NCBI RefSeq assembly: GCF_932526225.1
Contig: NC_064044.1
Coordinates: 15,439,453 to 15,503,452 of the forward strand
DNA from: Nematostella vectensis
Lineage: Eukaryota; Cnidaria; Anthozoa; Actiniaria; Edwardsiidae
Reading direction: 5' to 3'
Length of the DNA stretch: 64,000 nt
This document shows positions 1 to 11,462 of this stretch, in pieces; position 1 is the stretch's first letter; every line of letters begins with the position of its first letter. Under the pieces are notes generated by a model that made no database searches, was not told where the DNA came from, and worked only from the letters and a program-made list of their open reading frames with translations. The translations under genes and the position numbers were made by a program.

Positions 1-71
1 AGATTCACAGAGTTTTCAATTAAAAAAAAGCAGTTTTTCCTATATAACGTCTGTAACGCTAACAAAACTAC

Positions 72-236
72 AAAATAAAAACCAGAAAATATAGCTTTAC
101 TTATTTTTTTAACATGGGCATCTAAGGTTGATAAAGCCTTTACTAAAAACACAATATAAAAATCAGAAAATATAGCTTTACTTATTTTTTAACATGGGCA
201 TCTAAGGTTGATAAAGCCTTTACTAAAAAAACACAA
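72..236. repeat. Tandem duplication, 81-bp unit, 2 copies
   Basis: The block containing cagaaaatatagctttac and catgggcatctaaggttg occurs twice with a period of 81 bp and only small indels in A or T runs. No coding frame crosses it. Confidence 0.85.
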
Positions 237-2229
237 GTATAATTTAAACACTTAAATGCAATGAAGATTTGACATGATGAAAATTGAAAAATGTGTTCTA
301 ATGCAATGTCTGTAGCTAAGAACTGCTCGTAGGTGTCATAGCATCAAAACTCTTCATCAATATTTTGTGGTAGTGCAGTCTTTTAACACATTTAAGAAAA
401 ATGCATTGTTTAAGATTTTCCTACCAAAACAGGAAATTATTCCCAGGATTCAATGTCCTTTTACACTGCCAAGAAAATTTTTGACTTGTAGAAAAGACTT
501 GTAGAAAATTCAAATTCTACTTATCTACTGTATGCTTTAATTTGGCTAGATTGCTATAAGTGGAAGGTTATAAGAACTTTGAAAATTTGGTGGCAAAGTT
601 GTCAATCTTGAACTTCTGTGCATGCTAACATGCAATGGCATGACACTACAAATGCATACTGTTGTGAAGGTTTTCTTATATTTTTGTATTGTAATGGGTA
701 TCAACAATCTTGTAACAGGGAACTTTAAAGTTGGCAGCAACAGTTTGGGTGATTTTAGAAACGTAAACATGTCAGTATTATGGCAATTTCCATGGAAATG
801 TGTTTATTGGAATCTGTTAAAATTGATACTAAATTCACTCAAGGCACTGTTTTTCTGAAATACTTTCTATGACAATTTTAACTCTATAGGCATTCCTGCA
901 TAGTTTTTTTTTTAAATTTGAAAAATGTTTATCAGATTGATGCAAACAGTATCTCAATTTAATTCTAATATATATCCAAAGCTATACCCAAAAGGTAAGG
1001 CAATATCAAGGTAATATCATGGAAATTATCTTGGTACATGATTATTGTTCATGGGCTGCTCGAACCTCTAATGAATCCTCTCTAAGACAAAAAGGAAAAT
1101 TAATAACAATCTTAGAAACATAAAAATCATTCCCTTATGAGTGCAATTTTGAAACAGCTAGCAGAACATGAGTAGACTGAAGTCTGACAACCTTTGGCTC
1201 CAGGTGCTTAATTCTGCTAATACCAAATGAAATCATGGATAACTGAAGTGTAGGAATGAGTTTTAGTGGTGAGCAGGGTAATGTCATACTCTACCCAAGT
1301 GTAACCAATAACTGATAAAAACTTTTCTAACATTACAACTCTGCCAGCCAATCAGTGGTACATGGAAGCTTACAACAGCATTACTTTTTCACAATTGACT
1401 GTGATTCTGAACTAAGGTAAAATACAGCAAATATGGAAAAGTGTGAAAAATGTATGTTTTAATTTCTCATTGTGAAAAATTTGCAAGGCAAATGGAGGTA
1501 TGTCACAAGAACCCAACATCTCTGTCTCAAATACAACTACATAAAAGACTCTGATTCCAGTCAGAGATTTGTATTTTGGATTTGATTGTTCTTTTCTTAT
1601 TGTGTGTTTCTAAGTAATTGCAAGCTTGTAATTTAAGTCATGTCTAGCTTTGTGAAGGAAAAAAACATTTTAATGCTTTACAGTATGATTGTTTTAATTA
1701 ATTAATTTAGAAATCACTGTAATCTTTATTTGTTGCCTCTAGATTCTAATAACACTGCACCAGACAAGTGTTTCATTCTGTGTTATGCCATGTATATATT
1801 ACATATAAAGAAATTACGAACCATGTCAAAACATTTATTTAGAAGCACACAAACGGTGAAATTAGTATTTTTCCAAACAGGAATTTATTTTATTACATTT
1901 TTAATTTTTAATTTTAATTTGTGTATAAAACCTGTCTAAATAGGTTTACAACACTTGTGTGTAATCTCACTTTCTTATTGGTTGTTAGCTATAGTAAATC
2001 AGTGTACATACCACAGGATGTGATAATCTATGCACTGCAAACACGGGTCATGCACCATTTCAAACAAACGTGCAGTATCTTGATTTTTCGTTGTTGTAGA
2101 AAACATTAGGCTGTGGGCCTTGCGACTCCACAACATTTTGATCATTAAATGACAAATATTGTGGTGTATAATACCGTGGAAAACTATGGGCATATTGTTA
2201 AGTACACATACACTCTTTTTTTTTATCTT
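237..2229. other. AT-rich noncoding stretch
   Basis: Apart from one possible small exon on the minus strand (1042-1081), I see no coding, RNA or repeat structure. Short open frames lack coding character and are broken by many stops. It could be the 3' part or an intron of the small membrane-protein gene starting at 3864. Confidence 0.5.
1042..1081 (-). CDS. Possible terminal exon, minus strand
   Basis: On the minus strand a strong acceptor (a pyrimidine-rich tract ending TCTTAG) is followed by a frame reading EDSLEVRAAHEQ and then a stop. It could be the last exon of the gene starting at 3864, but its phase does not match the CAG end of exon 2, so another exon would be needed between them. 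It may be chance. Confidence 0.22.
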
Positions 2230-2550
2230 GTGATCTTATGAACACCCAGGGTGTTAATTTAATTTCCATGGTCTGAGGGGGACGTTTATTAGAAAGGGGC
2301 ATTCCTTACAAACTATGAAAATAGAACAAACCCAAGTCTCACCCAGCCAAACTCAGAATAATTAAATTTGATTTATATTATCCAAATTCCTATGTTGTTT
2401 GTTTTAAAGCTGGAAGGGAGAGTAAGGGGTGTTAAATAGAGGGGGGCATTTATTAGAGAGGGGCGTTCATTACAAACTTGTTAGCTTAGGGGGGTGTTCA
2501 TTATATAAGAGGTGTTCTTTAGATAGGGAGCGTTTATTAGATCATTTACG
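2230..2550. repeat. Degenerate G-rich interspersed motif cluster
   Basis: Several imperfect copies of a motif like aggggcgttcattaga and ggggcatttattagag are scattered over about 300 bp. They look like the eroded remains of a minisatellite. No gene is seen. Confidence 0.45.
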
Positions 2551-2935
2551 GTAATTTTCAGTTAAGGCTGGGCCATTCTTATTTTTGGGACATTTTAAGG
2601 CTGAAAATTGTTGTTAATGATGTTCTTATATTTTAGTGTATATTGGAATATAGTACCCAATAAAATATTAGGAAGGGAATTATACTAATGACCAATAGCA
2701 ATAATAAGGTTGTTTTCTATGAGCACAATTTGATTATGAATTTCAGAACACATCAGGACTAAAAAAGAATTTTTTATGCTATCTGAGCCTTGGCATGTGC
2801 ACTATGTTTAACTGTGTACATATATCTGCTTTATTTACAGCATTCAGAACTGATAATCATTGCAACTATTGCAAAATATTCATTTCAATTTATTAAAAGT
2901 GTTTGCATTAATCAAAATATTCTGGCAATAACTAA

Positions 2936-3071
2936 TAGGTCATTCCAGCTATAAGTTTGCGCGTGTATTACCATAGAAACCTACCACAACTTTTTAAGCT
3001 TGCACCATGACAGTAGTTGAGGTAGGTTTCCATGGTGAGTGTGCGCGCATGCTTATAGCTGGAATGGCCTA
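2936..3071. mobile_element. Fold-back MITE, 136 bp
   Basis: The ends are 20-bp inverted repeats, taggtcattccagctataag against the reverse complement of cttatagctggaatggccta, with one mismatch. The inverted match continues inward almost to the centre (cgcgtgta...aaacctacc against ggtaggttt...gtgcgcg), so the whole unit folds into one hairpin. The ends start with TA, which fits a TA-targeting superfamily such as Tc1/mariner, but the family is not assigned. Confidence 0.8.
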
Positions 3072-3612
3072 TCACCAATAAGGCACACTTTACATAGTGT
3101 ATGTTTGTTGGTTACTTTTTAATTGACTCAAAATAGCAGCATTACATTAATTGCATATCAATTTTATTAAAGTCTCGTGGTTATGACAAAAATGATCTTT
3201 AACTAGATATTAACTGGGAACTTTGTTTTCCGTGAAGTCATGCATTTTAGCACGCATTTTATACCATTATACAAATTTCACAAACTTCTACGGATTAACT
3301 TTGATCCTTTTTTTAATCAGCCATTAAGCGATATAATTCACTAATATACAGTAGTAGTATTCTAGAACAGTGCAAAAAACTGGGTGCAAAAACTTATTTC
3401 AAACTTTTCCATTTAAGGATATCAGCTTAATCAGTTTATAGAAACTTTGACATCAACATAACATGGCATTGCTTACCTTCGCTTTTGCGGTTTAGATGTG
3501 TTTTAGGGAAAGCAATCGAGTTGAAAAGAACCAAGCTTCACTCAAAACCGAAGTAAGAGTTCCAAACAGTTACATGCCTTACGTTTTACTTGAAAAATTG
3601 ATAATTACTAAC

Positions 3613-3864
3613 CTGCATTCGCCAAAACGTCAGAGAAGAGTGGAGAAATAATAATCCAAGAGCAAAACTTGATACGAAAACAACGAAGAAATGAAGCAAC
3701 ACTAGGCGATCTATGTGCCTGGAAGGAGGGAAAAAGGTATAAATAAGGACAATATATATCTATGACAATACAATAATCGCTGATACCTACTTATAAGTTT
3801 CGCCTGACGAATTAGAGCAAGAATTGCCAGTAGATTTGGTCTCCTCTCTTTCGCCCTCCGCCAT
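3613..3864 (-). CDS. Small membrane protein, first two coding exons
   Basis: Exon 1 (3864-3791) starts at an ATG in the context CAAAATGGCGG and encodes 24 acidic and Ser/Asn-rich residues. It ends at the donor AA|GTAGGT. Exon 2 (3718-3613) follows a strong acceptor (CCTTTTTCCCTCCTTCCAG) in the matching phase and ends at CAG|GTTAGT. The joined 60 residues give a polar N-terminus (MAEGEREETK...), then a long hydrophobic segment (about residues 29-51, with LVLLHFFVVFVSSFALGLLF) that should span a membrane, then FWRMQ. The phase match across the intron and the CCAAT boxes upstream make it a convincing host gene. The rest of the gene must lie at lower coordinates. I do not recognise the family. 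Confidence 0.6.
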
Positions 3865-3894
3865 TTTGAAAATCACGCAGCCTTTACATACCCC

Positions 3895-3960
3895 TGACTA
3901 ACTACATGCCAATTGGTCAGGAGACAATAAAACACGTCCCGACCAATGGGAACCAAGTGC
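3895..3960 (-). promoter_or_regulatory. Probable promoter with CCAAT boxes
   Basis: Just upstream of the ATG at 3864 lie gccaattggtc (about 3908) and gaccaatggg (about 3941). Each is a CCAAT box and the first is readable on both strands. No TATA box is seen, as is usual for housekeeping-type promoters. Confidence 0.45.
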
Positions 3961-5223
3961 TTGTTTATAATGACGGAACGTAACTAAAATAACCTGTTTC
4001 TACACAGGAAGACCGCGGAATAGCAAACATACTACTACGAGTTCGAGTCTCATAATAGTATCTAATCTCGCGAAAATGTCAAAGATACAACTTTGTTTCT
4101 CGAGAATCAACACAACGATGTAGGAAGAAAACCACCGGATAGCCTCACTCTGCTGGTGTCCTTCGGACCTTTGTAGCATGCGGAGGAGTGATAGCTGGCA
4201 AAAAGCGCAAGAATCAGTTTTATCAACGGTTGAGACTCCAATCACGGTCGCGGCAGGGAATGGGAGACCGGGGGCTGCTTGTATGGCGTAGTCCTCTTAG
4301 ATCGTCTTAGCTAATTTTCCAACTTGACTTACAGGACCGTGTAGCCCCCTGTCCAGAACAAGATGTCCAACCGTGCGACTAACGCCCAGCTGTTACTAGG
4401 AGGAGGCTTATTAGATGATTTATACCTAGCAAATAACAATTTACACAGGGGGAAAAGAGGGCAAGACTCAATAATAATCGACTTTTTTGGAAAAAAACAA
4501 AGAAGGTTTAGGTTATTATTGACCTGATGCAATGAAGCCCGGGAGAGTTGGTGGTTGATTGCACAAATTTGAGAAGCTCATTAGATCAATACCGTACACA
4601 ATCATAATTAACATTAAGACAAAGAGGGGCTGCTCCATGCACGGACTCAATTTCAAAAGGTGGAGTTGAAATAAGTAATTAACCTCATTCATATTTAATA
4701 AGTTAATATTAAAGTCCACTTTTTCCCTGCTGATACACCAAGCCCTCCCGTTCATGTAAATTAATCATGCAATAATTCTAGTTATTAACCTCATTTATTT
4801 TTAACGAGTTATTGAACCCAACTTTTTCCCTTCTGATACTTCAAGCCCACCCCGTTCTTTAAGATTGTAAATTAGCAGTAGGTATTTTAGTAGGTAAATT
4901 AGTAGTGATATTTAAGTTAAATAAAGGACTTACAAGAACAATGGAAAATGTCAATCATGTAATAAAATAAAATACTGACCGATTTATGCGATTCTTCAAC
5001 ATCTTTATTAAACTAGGGCCCAGGACGACTTTAAACAATAAAGTAAAAGAGAGGAGTACAATCTGCATAAATTTTAGAAAATCAGCATCAACACAAGTAA
5101 TTGAAAGTGTAAGGAAAGAGGTTTAATAGCAGTTTATTTTACTTTTCCTTACTAGCATTTTCCCCTTTAAGCTTGACAAATATCAACAAACTATAACAAT
5201 GACAGATTCTGTCTGGGGTCCGA
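3961..5223. other. Intergenic stretch with a local duplication
   Basis: No supported gene. At about 4671-4870 a segment of about 103 bp is repeated in diverged form: aacctcatt...ctttttccctgctgatac...aagccctcccgtt and aacctcatt...ctttttcccttctgatac...aagcccaccccgtt. The remainder is AT-rich and featureless to me. Confidence 0.5.
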
Positions 5224-5376
5224 GGTATCACCTCTGATCAGGGTAATAACACCAATCACTGATAAGTCGTATCAAGGTCACGAGGCTAAACATCACACAG
5301 GTATCACCCTCTGATCAGGGTAATAACACCAATCACTGAAGTAATATTAAGGTCACGAGGTCAAACATGACACAGG
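5224..5376. repeat. Tandem duplication, 76-bp unit
   Basis: The segment ggtatcacc...ctctgatcagggtaataac...aaggtcacgagg...cacag occurs twice in tandem with period 76 bp and a few substitutions. Confidence 0.85.
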
Positions 5377-5810
5377 CACCACCTTCATCGCTATTTAAAA
5401 AAAATGTCGCGCTCAAGCCTATGCGCCCAGACCGCAAAGGAGCATGGGAAGTCAGAATAACGGGTAATTTGGCAACTTTCAATCCATTCTGTTACATGAA
5501 ACTTTTCCAGATTCCCAAATCATGGATAAGTAGTCATGGTTATGTCTATTCGAAAGTAGCTTTCTTATATATAATTTTTAACGCGTGTTTTTCTTTGGAC
5601 CCTAGGCACGTAGCACGTAGGCTTGTGTGACAAATTTTCTTGGAATAGCTTTATATCAAGGTAACAAAGTTAACACCACTAACAAGTGTCCTCGCCACTA
5701 GGGCACAACATGGACAACGTCCAACACGGGCACCTTTCATTTTACACGTTTAAACAAGTAAAACCTTTATCTGGACTTGCCTATTCAATGTCACATTCTG
5801 TGTAGAGAGC

Positions 5811-8800
5811 TTAGTTAAAAGTCTTGATCACGGTAAGAATTGGCCTCTTGCAAAACGCACACTTCCCATCGTCGGCCCTCATTTGACATGCGCAAAGGTA
5901 GCAGTATCTGTGACCGCAAAGCAGCGACGCGTTCTTCTTTCGATCCATGCATATGTCACACATCATCACGTCATAGTCGTCTGCACATACTTCCGGTGAC
6001 GTAACTTCCAATTCCCTCGGTCCTCCTTCCTTGGCTGATAAATTGTGACTATTGCTATTTCTCACGCTATAATTGATATCTTGGCACGATGAGCTGCCTA
6101 AATTTGGGGAGTTCTGATTTTGGTAATCAAGCCCTTCCGGTGTCGGGGGCACCAGGTCAACGTCCTCCTCAAATACGTCATCAGTGCCGTAAAGATCAGT
6201 TTCGTATTGATGAGCCTCAGTATAGTGTTTATCCACATCCACAGGAAGCAGGGATTGATATTCTAGTGCTTGCAGTTCTTCGGCACAAGCTGCGTCCGTT
6301 TCAAGCTGAATCTCGTTTGCTAAAGCAGCGTCGTCAAGAATTCCTTCATCTTGATAACACCTAGCAAACCAGGGATTCGTCTTGGGGATAGGGGCACTTC
6401 GAGGCTTGATCGACCATCTAGTATCACGCGGTCTCTTTGTACTGGGGCTGGCTGATGCTCCTCCGAGTGAAGGAAAACCAGCCTCATAGCCGTCCCCGGT
6501 GACTTCGTCCTTTGGCTCAGGATCCAACAGTGCATTGGCGTATGTTCCCACAGACAAACCCCGTTGTAGTCGACCGTCGGAGCTTCTATTAATCGCCGCT
6601 GGGTTCTCGCAACTGCGTGAAGGTGTATCAATCGACGCCACACTGTTGTTTAAGAGAGCGTGATCCAAGGTTTCGTCTCGATTTGCCAAGATAGCGGCGT
6701 AGGAGTGAGCGTCATTTTGGGGCCGTATAGAAACCGCCTCTTGCCTCGTGTTCTCAGGTCGTACAAGGTAGCGACAAGCAGGGTGACGTAGCTTGCAGTT
6801 TTCACCTCTATGGCACTCCCCCGACATCATGAACTCACGACAAATGTCATCCGTTAACATCGGGTCAACATCGTCTATCACAAGATTCTCTTCGAAGTCT
6901 TCTTCAAGGGCCCAGATGCCATCAAATACTGGCTTCGTATATTCTTCATCATCTTCTTCTTGAGGGGACACATCTTGGGACGGGCTTCTAGCTCTCTCCA
7001 TGAAAAGCAGGTTATCTTGAGGGAGTCCCTCGGAAATGACAATGGTGATCTCTTTCTTGAATTTCCTAAGCTCCTTGTAGCTGTTTAAGGGCTTTAGTTC
7101 TTCTGCATGCAAATATTTTTTCTCAACAGGTTCCTTGGGCACTTTCACTGCACTTGGGTTTTCAATGGCGCTGTCAGGTGGAATGCTAATACAAGGGCTA
7201 TCCATCTTTGACACAGGTAAGTTGCCGGTAAGTTGCCTGTCGACAGGACTTAAAACAACTTCCCCGGCGCAATGTGTAAATGCTGCAGAATCCTTATCGT
7301 CCTTCTCACTTGCCCAAAGCTTTCGCAACTGAGAGCGAACATCAAAAGGTCGATCGTGCCTTGGCAAGCACCAACCGGAACCTACTACAGGGTAATGAGC
7401 TCTAAAGGGTGGGACAGGCCAAGGTTGGGCCAAGCCCGGGTAGCCCATAAAGGGAGACGGCGGATTGGAAAAGGGGCTATTCAGAAAGGCAGGTTGCCAC
7501 AAGGGCGGGACCATACCAGGCCATTGTCCGAAAGGGTAAACCGGCGCGTGTGGCATCATGGGAAACGGAGTCATCTTGCTACGGTTATATTGCAATGTCT
7601 CCGATGTTGTTGGTGCGCAAGACTTGGGGTGAATTCCGGTTTGATAAGCTAGACTATCATAGAAAGGATCACAGATTGATTGCCTGGTATTGATTGGCTG
7701 CTCAATGCTCAGTTGGCTAGACGAACCTGCATCGACTAGCTGCTTGGTTAGTGATTGACAATAGGGGCCAGCGATGAATGGCTTATCGAAGCGTGAATGA
7801 TAATGAGACTTAGCGTTGATTGGCTGATCGACGCTCGGATGATTATGGGAATTAACGTTGATTGGCTGATCAATGCGTGGTTGACAATGAGAATTAGTGT
7901 TGATTGGCTGATCGACGCTCGGATGACAATGGAAAGTAGCGTTGATTGGCTGATCGACGTTCGGATGACAATGGGAATTAGCGTTGATTGGCTGATCGAC
8001 GCTCGGATGACAATGGGAATTAGCGTTGATTGGCTGATCGACGCTCGGATGACAATGGGAATTAGAGTTGATTGGCTGATCGACGCTCGGATGACAATGG
8101 GGATTAGCGTTGATTGGCTGATCGACGCTCGGATGACAATGGGAATTAGCGTTGATTGGCTGATCGACGCTCGGATGACAATGGGAATTAGCGTTGATTG
8201 GCTGCTTGTTGCGTAAGCTGCCCTTGGTGTAGGGCTTTTCGCCCCCACGACTAAGCCTTCTGTTCATTGGTGGCATTCCGGATCTTTGCCTAATGGCGAC
8301 CGGTTCTTTCACTTTAGGCTTTTTACCAGTAGGGCACTGAGCTATACCATTTTCCTCAGCATTAGACCCAGACATAACCACAGGCTTCCCATCAAGCGTC
8401 GACGCCCTTAAATGATCAGAAAGGGTCTTAGGAATATGCAACAAGCCTGGTCGAAGTCTGGGTACTAGCCGAGGTGATTTCAGTCCCGAAACTGACTCAC
8501 TGTATCCGCTATCGGAGGAAGACTTCTGGTCGCTCCTATGCTCTCTCTTCTCAAAATTTGGCACGTGACCAGCGATTTCTGTAATGCTCAGAGGCTGAGT
8601 GAAAAGATCACTATCAGGTAGGCACTTCCGGTTTGTTTCAGCTCCCCTTCGCGGTCGTTCAACGATGGGACTGTTGGGCGCGGTCGTCTTGCTTTCACCA
8701 GCAGGTATCACTCTTTTAATCTCTAAACAAAAATCAAAACAGACAGAAAAAATCAGCTTTTAATGAACAGATATAAGGGACTTTGATGATAATGTGAACG

Positions 8801-10504
8801 ACGACGGCAGAAAACAGTGGAATTGGAATGTGAATTCAATGGAAGCACGTGAAAATGGGTCTCTGGTATGTTTCAGCCGTTTTCCTCCAATCCACGACGT
8901 GAAACTCCAACTTAAGTCTCAAGGTCAATTGGAGGACGCGAACATTTGGCTTGTAATTTGTTTCTGGCTATAATGATTTGCTAATTCAATTGCAACCAGC
9001 TTGGAATAGAACGCAAAACGTGAACGCATTTTTTTCGCTCTCGTCCTAGCGATCGTCGTCGTCAACTTTAAAGTGGTAGGGTATATTCTCTCTGCCAGTC
9101 CATACGAATGGTCATATGCATCATCATAACTCATTTTGTGAAATGATTTGCTAAAATTACGAGGTGCGCTGAGCTCGCGTGACGAGGAAAATGTAACAAG
9201 GTACAGGCGTCACATTTATTTAATAGTTATGTTACTGGAAAGGTTATTATAAACTTGAAAACCTAACACGGTTTGGTAGGCGACTCGCACGTGACTTTCT
9301 GGTTGCAAACTCACGCGCAAAAACATCAACTTATTAAGTTGTCGTTCCGTTGTCAGAAAAAACGTATTTATTATTATTGTATTTTTAGTTGCTCTCTGGA
9401 GTATAGGCCGTGGGTATTTCTGTGTACATTTTGGCATGATTGTGCCACCCAAAATGTCCCGTGATTTTTCATTGCATGTCGCCTATTGTGGGTACCCTAG
9501 AGCATCCCCCGCTTCTATTTTGTTATTAGATTTTCCACGGTGTTACGTACTACACTACAAATAAACACATGAATATGGATTATAAAAATGACATAGAGCT
9601 TCAATCTAGTTAGGGACACAAAGGGTGGGGACACAAATGAGTGTGGGCCTTCATCAAGCATACCTTTACCCTTTGCCGTCTTTTCCCCCTTCCTATCAGA
9701 CTTTGAGAGCTGAGGTGTGCCGCGCTGAGGTGAGTCTGCCATAGATTGTCCAATGGACCCGCTTGATGGACGGCGCATATTTTTTCTCCAATTTCGCCTT
9801 TTTGGGGCTCTTTGTAAGTCATTTTCATCTTTGAGGCTCTTTTTTGGTACCACGGTGTTCCCATCTACTCTCTGTTTAGGTCCCACGGTGTTTCCATCTG
9901 CTCTCTGTTTAGGTCCCACGGTGTTCCCATGTGCTCTGTTTTTAGGTTCCAAGGTATTGTCACCTGCTATTTCTTTAGGTCCCACGGTGTTCCTATAGGC
10001 TCTGTCTTTAGGTCCCACGGTGTTCTCACCTGCTCTTTCTTTAGGTCCCAAGGTATTGTCAACTGGTCCCAGGGTGTTATTGGAGACTCTCTTATCAAGA
10101 TATCTCGGTTCCTTCTCTACTTGAGGGCTCACATTCTCGCCTTCTTGAGCACGTTTCTTGGTACTTAGTCTCTCGTTTCTCATGTTCGGTGGTGTACACA
10201 CTTTTGCACTCTTGGCTTTCATCCTGCATATTTCTCTTTCCTCATAGCCCTTATTCTTGTCTTTACTTTCGTTATCAGCTGCAAAGGTATTCCCATTTTC
10301 TTTAGTATTCAAACTCTCAATCGTTCCTTGGTTTTCCTTGACTGGAAAATCCTTGGGTGATCCTTGTTGATGCTGAACACCTTTGTCAGTCTGACCCCCG
10401 ATACACTTGTAATCATCTTTGGCGGTTGGTTTACTGGAGGTGAAGCTCACAATGATTGTTACTGACTTTTCTTCCTCCACGGGCGGTTTATCTTCTGGGT
10501 TCAT
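5811..10504 (-). CDS. CCCH zinc finger plus RING protein, two exons
   Basis: Exon 1 runs 10504-9664 (or 9670) and exon 2 runs 8722-5811. The donor AAAG|GTATGC, or AAAGG|GTAAAG six bases upstream, has phase 1, as does the acceptor TTTTGTTTAG|AGATT. The joined protein is about 1,250 residues. In order it has an acidic and polar N-terminus (MNPEDKPPVEEEK), an 11-residue repeat block (about 141-219), a 14-residue repeat block (about 454-595), an acidic linker, a CCCH finger (about 908-926, C-x8-C-x5-C-x3-H, starting CREFMMSGEC) and a C-terminal C3HC4 RING (about 1202-1241, CDICMD...CGHRYCYLC...CAFC) ending RPILTVIKTFN. The RING and its short tail resemble those of MEX3 RNA-binding ubiquitin ligases. 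An RNA-binding ubiquitin ligase is the inference. No KH domain is seen, so it is not MEX3 itself. The splice is predicted, not proven. Confidence 0.78.
7797..8206 (-). repeat. In-frame 42-bp minisatellite (14-residue repeat)
   Basis: Inside the RING gene, a 42-bp unit encoding QPINANSHCHPSVD is repeated about ten times with few changes and then decays through further degenerate units to about 7690. Because 42 is a multiple of three, copy-number change keeps the frame. The unit is rich in His, Asn and Pro and looks disordered. Confidence 0.92.
8723..9663 (-). other. Intron of the CCCH-RING gene
   Basis: It lies between a phase-1 donor (9663 side) and a phase-1 acceptor with a long pyrimidine tract (ctgattttttctgtctgttt...tttag). 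It contains a 69-codon open frame at 8925-9134 (MSYDDAYDHSYG...) with no good donor, which I do not call a gene. Confidence 0.6.
9846..10085 (-). repeat. In-frame 33-bp minisatellite (11-residue repeat)
   Basis: Within exon 1 of the CCCH-RING gene, a unit with consensus GNTVGPKQRAD recurs about seven or eight times (NTLGPKERAGE, NTVGPKDRAYR, NTVGPKQRADG and similar). It is a second coding minisatellite, unrelated in sequence to the 14-residue one in exon 2. Confidence 0.88.
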
Positions 10505-10583
10505 ACCTTTAACAAAACTTCTTATATCACGAATACCGTCACAAATTAGTAGCTACAACAAATACGGAAGATAGACAAACAGG

Positions 10584-11462
10584 ACATGCACTTGGCAGAG
10601 AATATGTAGTGCACATGTCATTGAGAGAATATGTAGTGCGCATGTCATTGAGAGAATATGTAGTGAGCATGTCATTGGGAGAGAATATGTAGTGCGCATG
10701 TTTTTGGGAGAGAATATGTAGTGCGCATGACATTGGGAGAGAATATGTAGTGCGTATGTCATTGAGAGAGAATATGTAGTGCGCATGTTTTTGGGAGAGA
10801 ATATGTAGTGCGCATGACATTGGGAGAGAATATGTAGTGCGTATGTCATTGAGAGAGAATATGCAGTGTGAATGTCATTGAGAGAGAATATGTAGTGCGC
10901 ATGTTTTTGGGAGAGAATATGTAGTGCGTATGTCATTGAGAGAGAATATGCAGTGTGAATGTCATTGAGAGAGAATATGTAGTGCGCATGTTTTTGGGAG
11001 AGAATATGTAGTGCGCAAGTCATTGAGAGACAACATGTAGTGCGCATGTCATTGAGAGGGAATATGTAGTGTGCATGTCTATGAGAGACAACATGTAGTG
11101 CGCATGTCATTGAGAGGGAATATGTAGTGCGCATGTCATTGAGAGGGAATATGTAGTGTGCATGTCATTGAGAGAGAATATGTAGTGTGCATGTCATTGA
11201 GAGGGAATATGTAGTGTGCATGTCATTGAGAGGGAATATGTAGTGTGCATATCATTGTGAGAGAATATGTAGTGTGCATGTCATTGAGAGAGAATATGCA
11301 GTGTGAATGTCATTGAGAGAGAACATGTAGTGCGCAAGTCATTGAGAGACAACATGTAGTGCGCATGTCATTGAGAGGGAATATGTAGTGTGCATGTCAT
11401 TGAGAGACATTATGTAGTGTGCATGACATTGGCAGAGAATATGTAGTGTGCATGTCATTGAG
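10584..11462. repeat. Satellite block A, 29-bp unit, about 30 copies
   Basis: The consensus is gagagaatatgtagtgcgca followed by tgtcattga. Most units are 29 bp; some early ones are shorter. A three-unit higher-order repeat of 87 bp (units carrying gcgtatg, gtgaatg and gcgcatgtttttg) is seen twice in a row at about 10828-11000. The minus strand has no stop codon in any frame over long stretches, which creates spurious open frames. Confidence 0.95.

Noticed and set aside
5367-5630. Plus-strand 87-codon frame (MTQAPPSSLFKKNVALKP)
   Set aside because: It overlaps a tandem duplication at its start, shows no domain or splice signal, and could not be supported as a gene.
7748-8248. Open frames of 139-166 codons overlapping the RING gene repeat on both strands
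   Set aside because: They are shadows of the 42-bp coding repeat, which keeps other frames open too.
8925-9134. 69-codon minus-strand frame starting MSYDDAYDHSYG as a first exon of the RING gene
   Set aside because: It has no usable donor, while the exon at 9664-10504 gives a phase-matched, strong junction to 8722.
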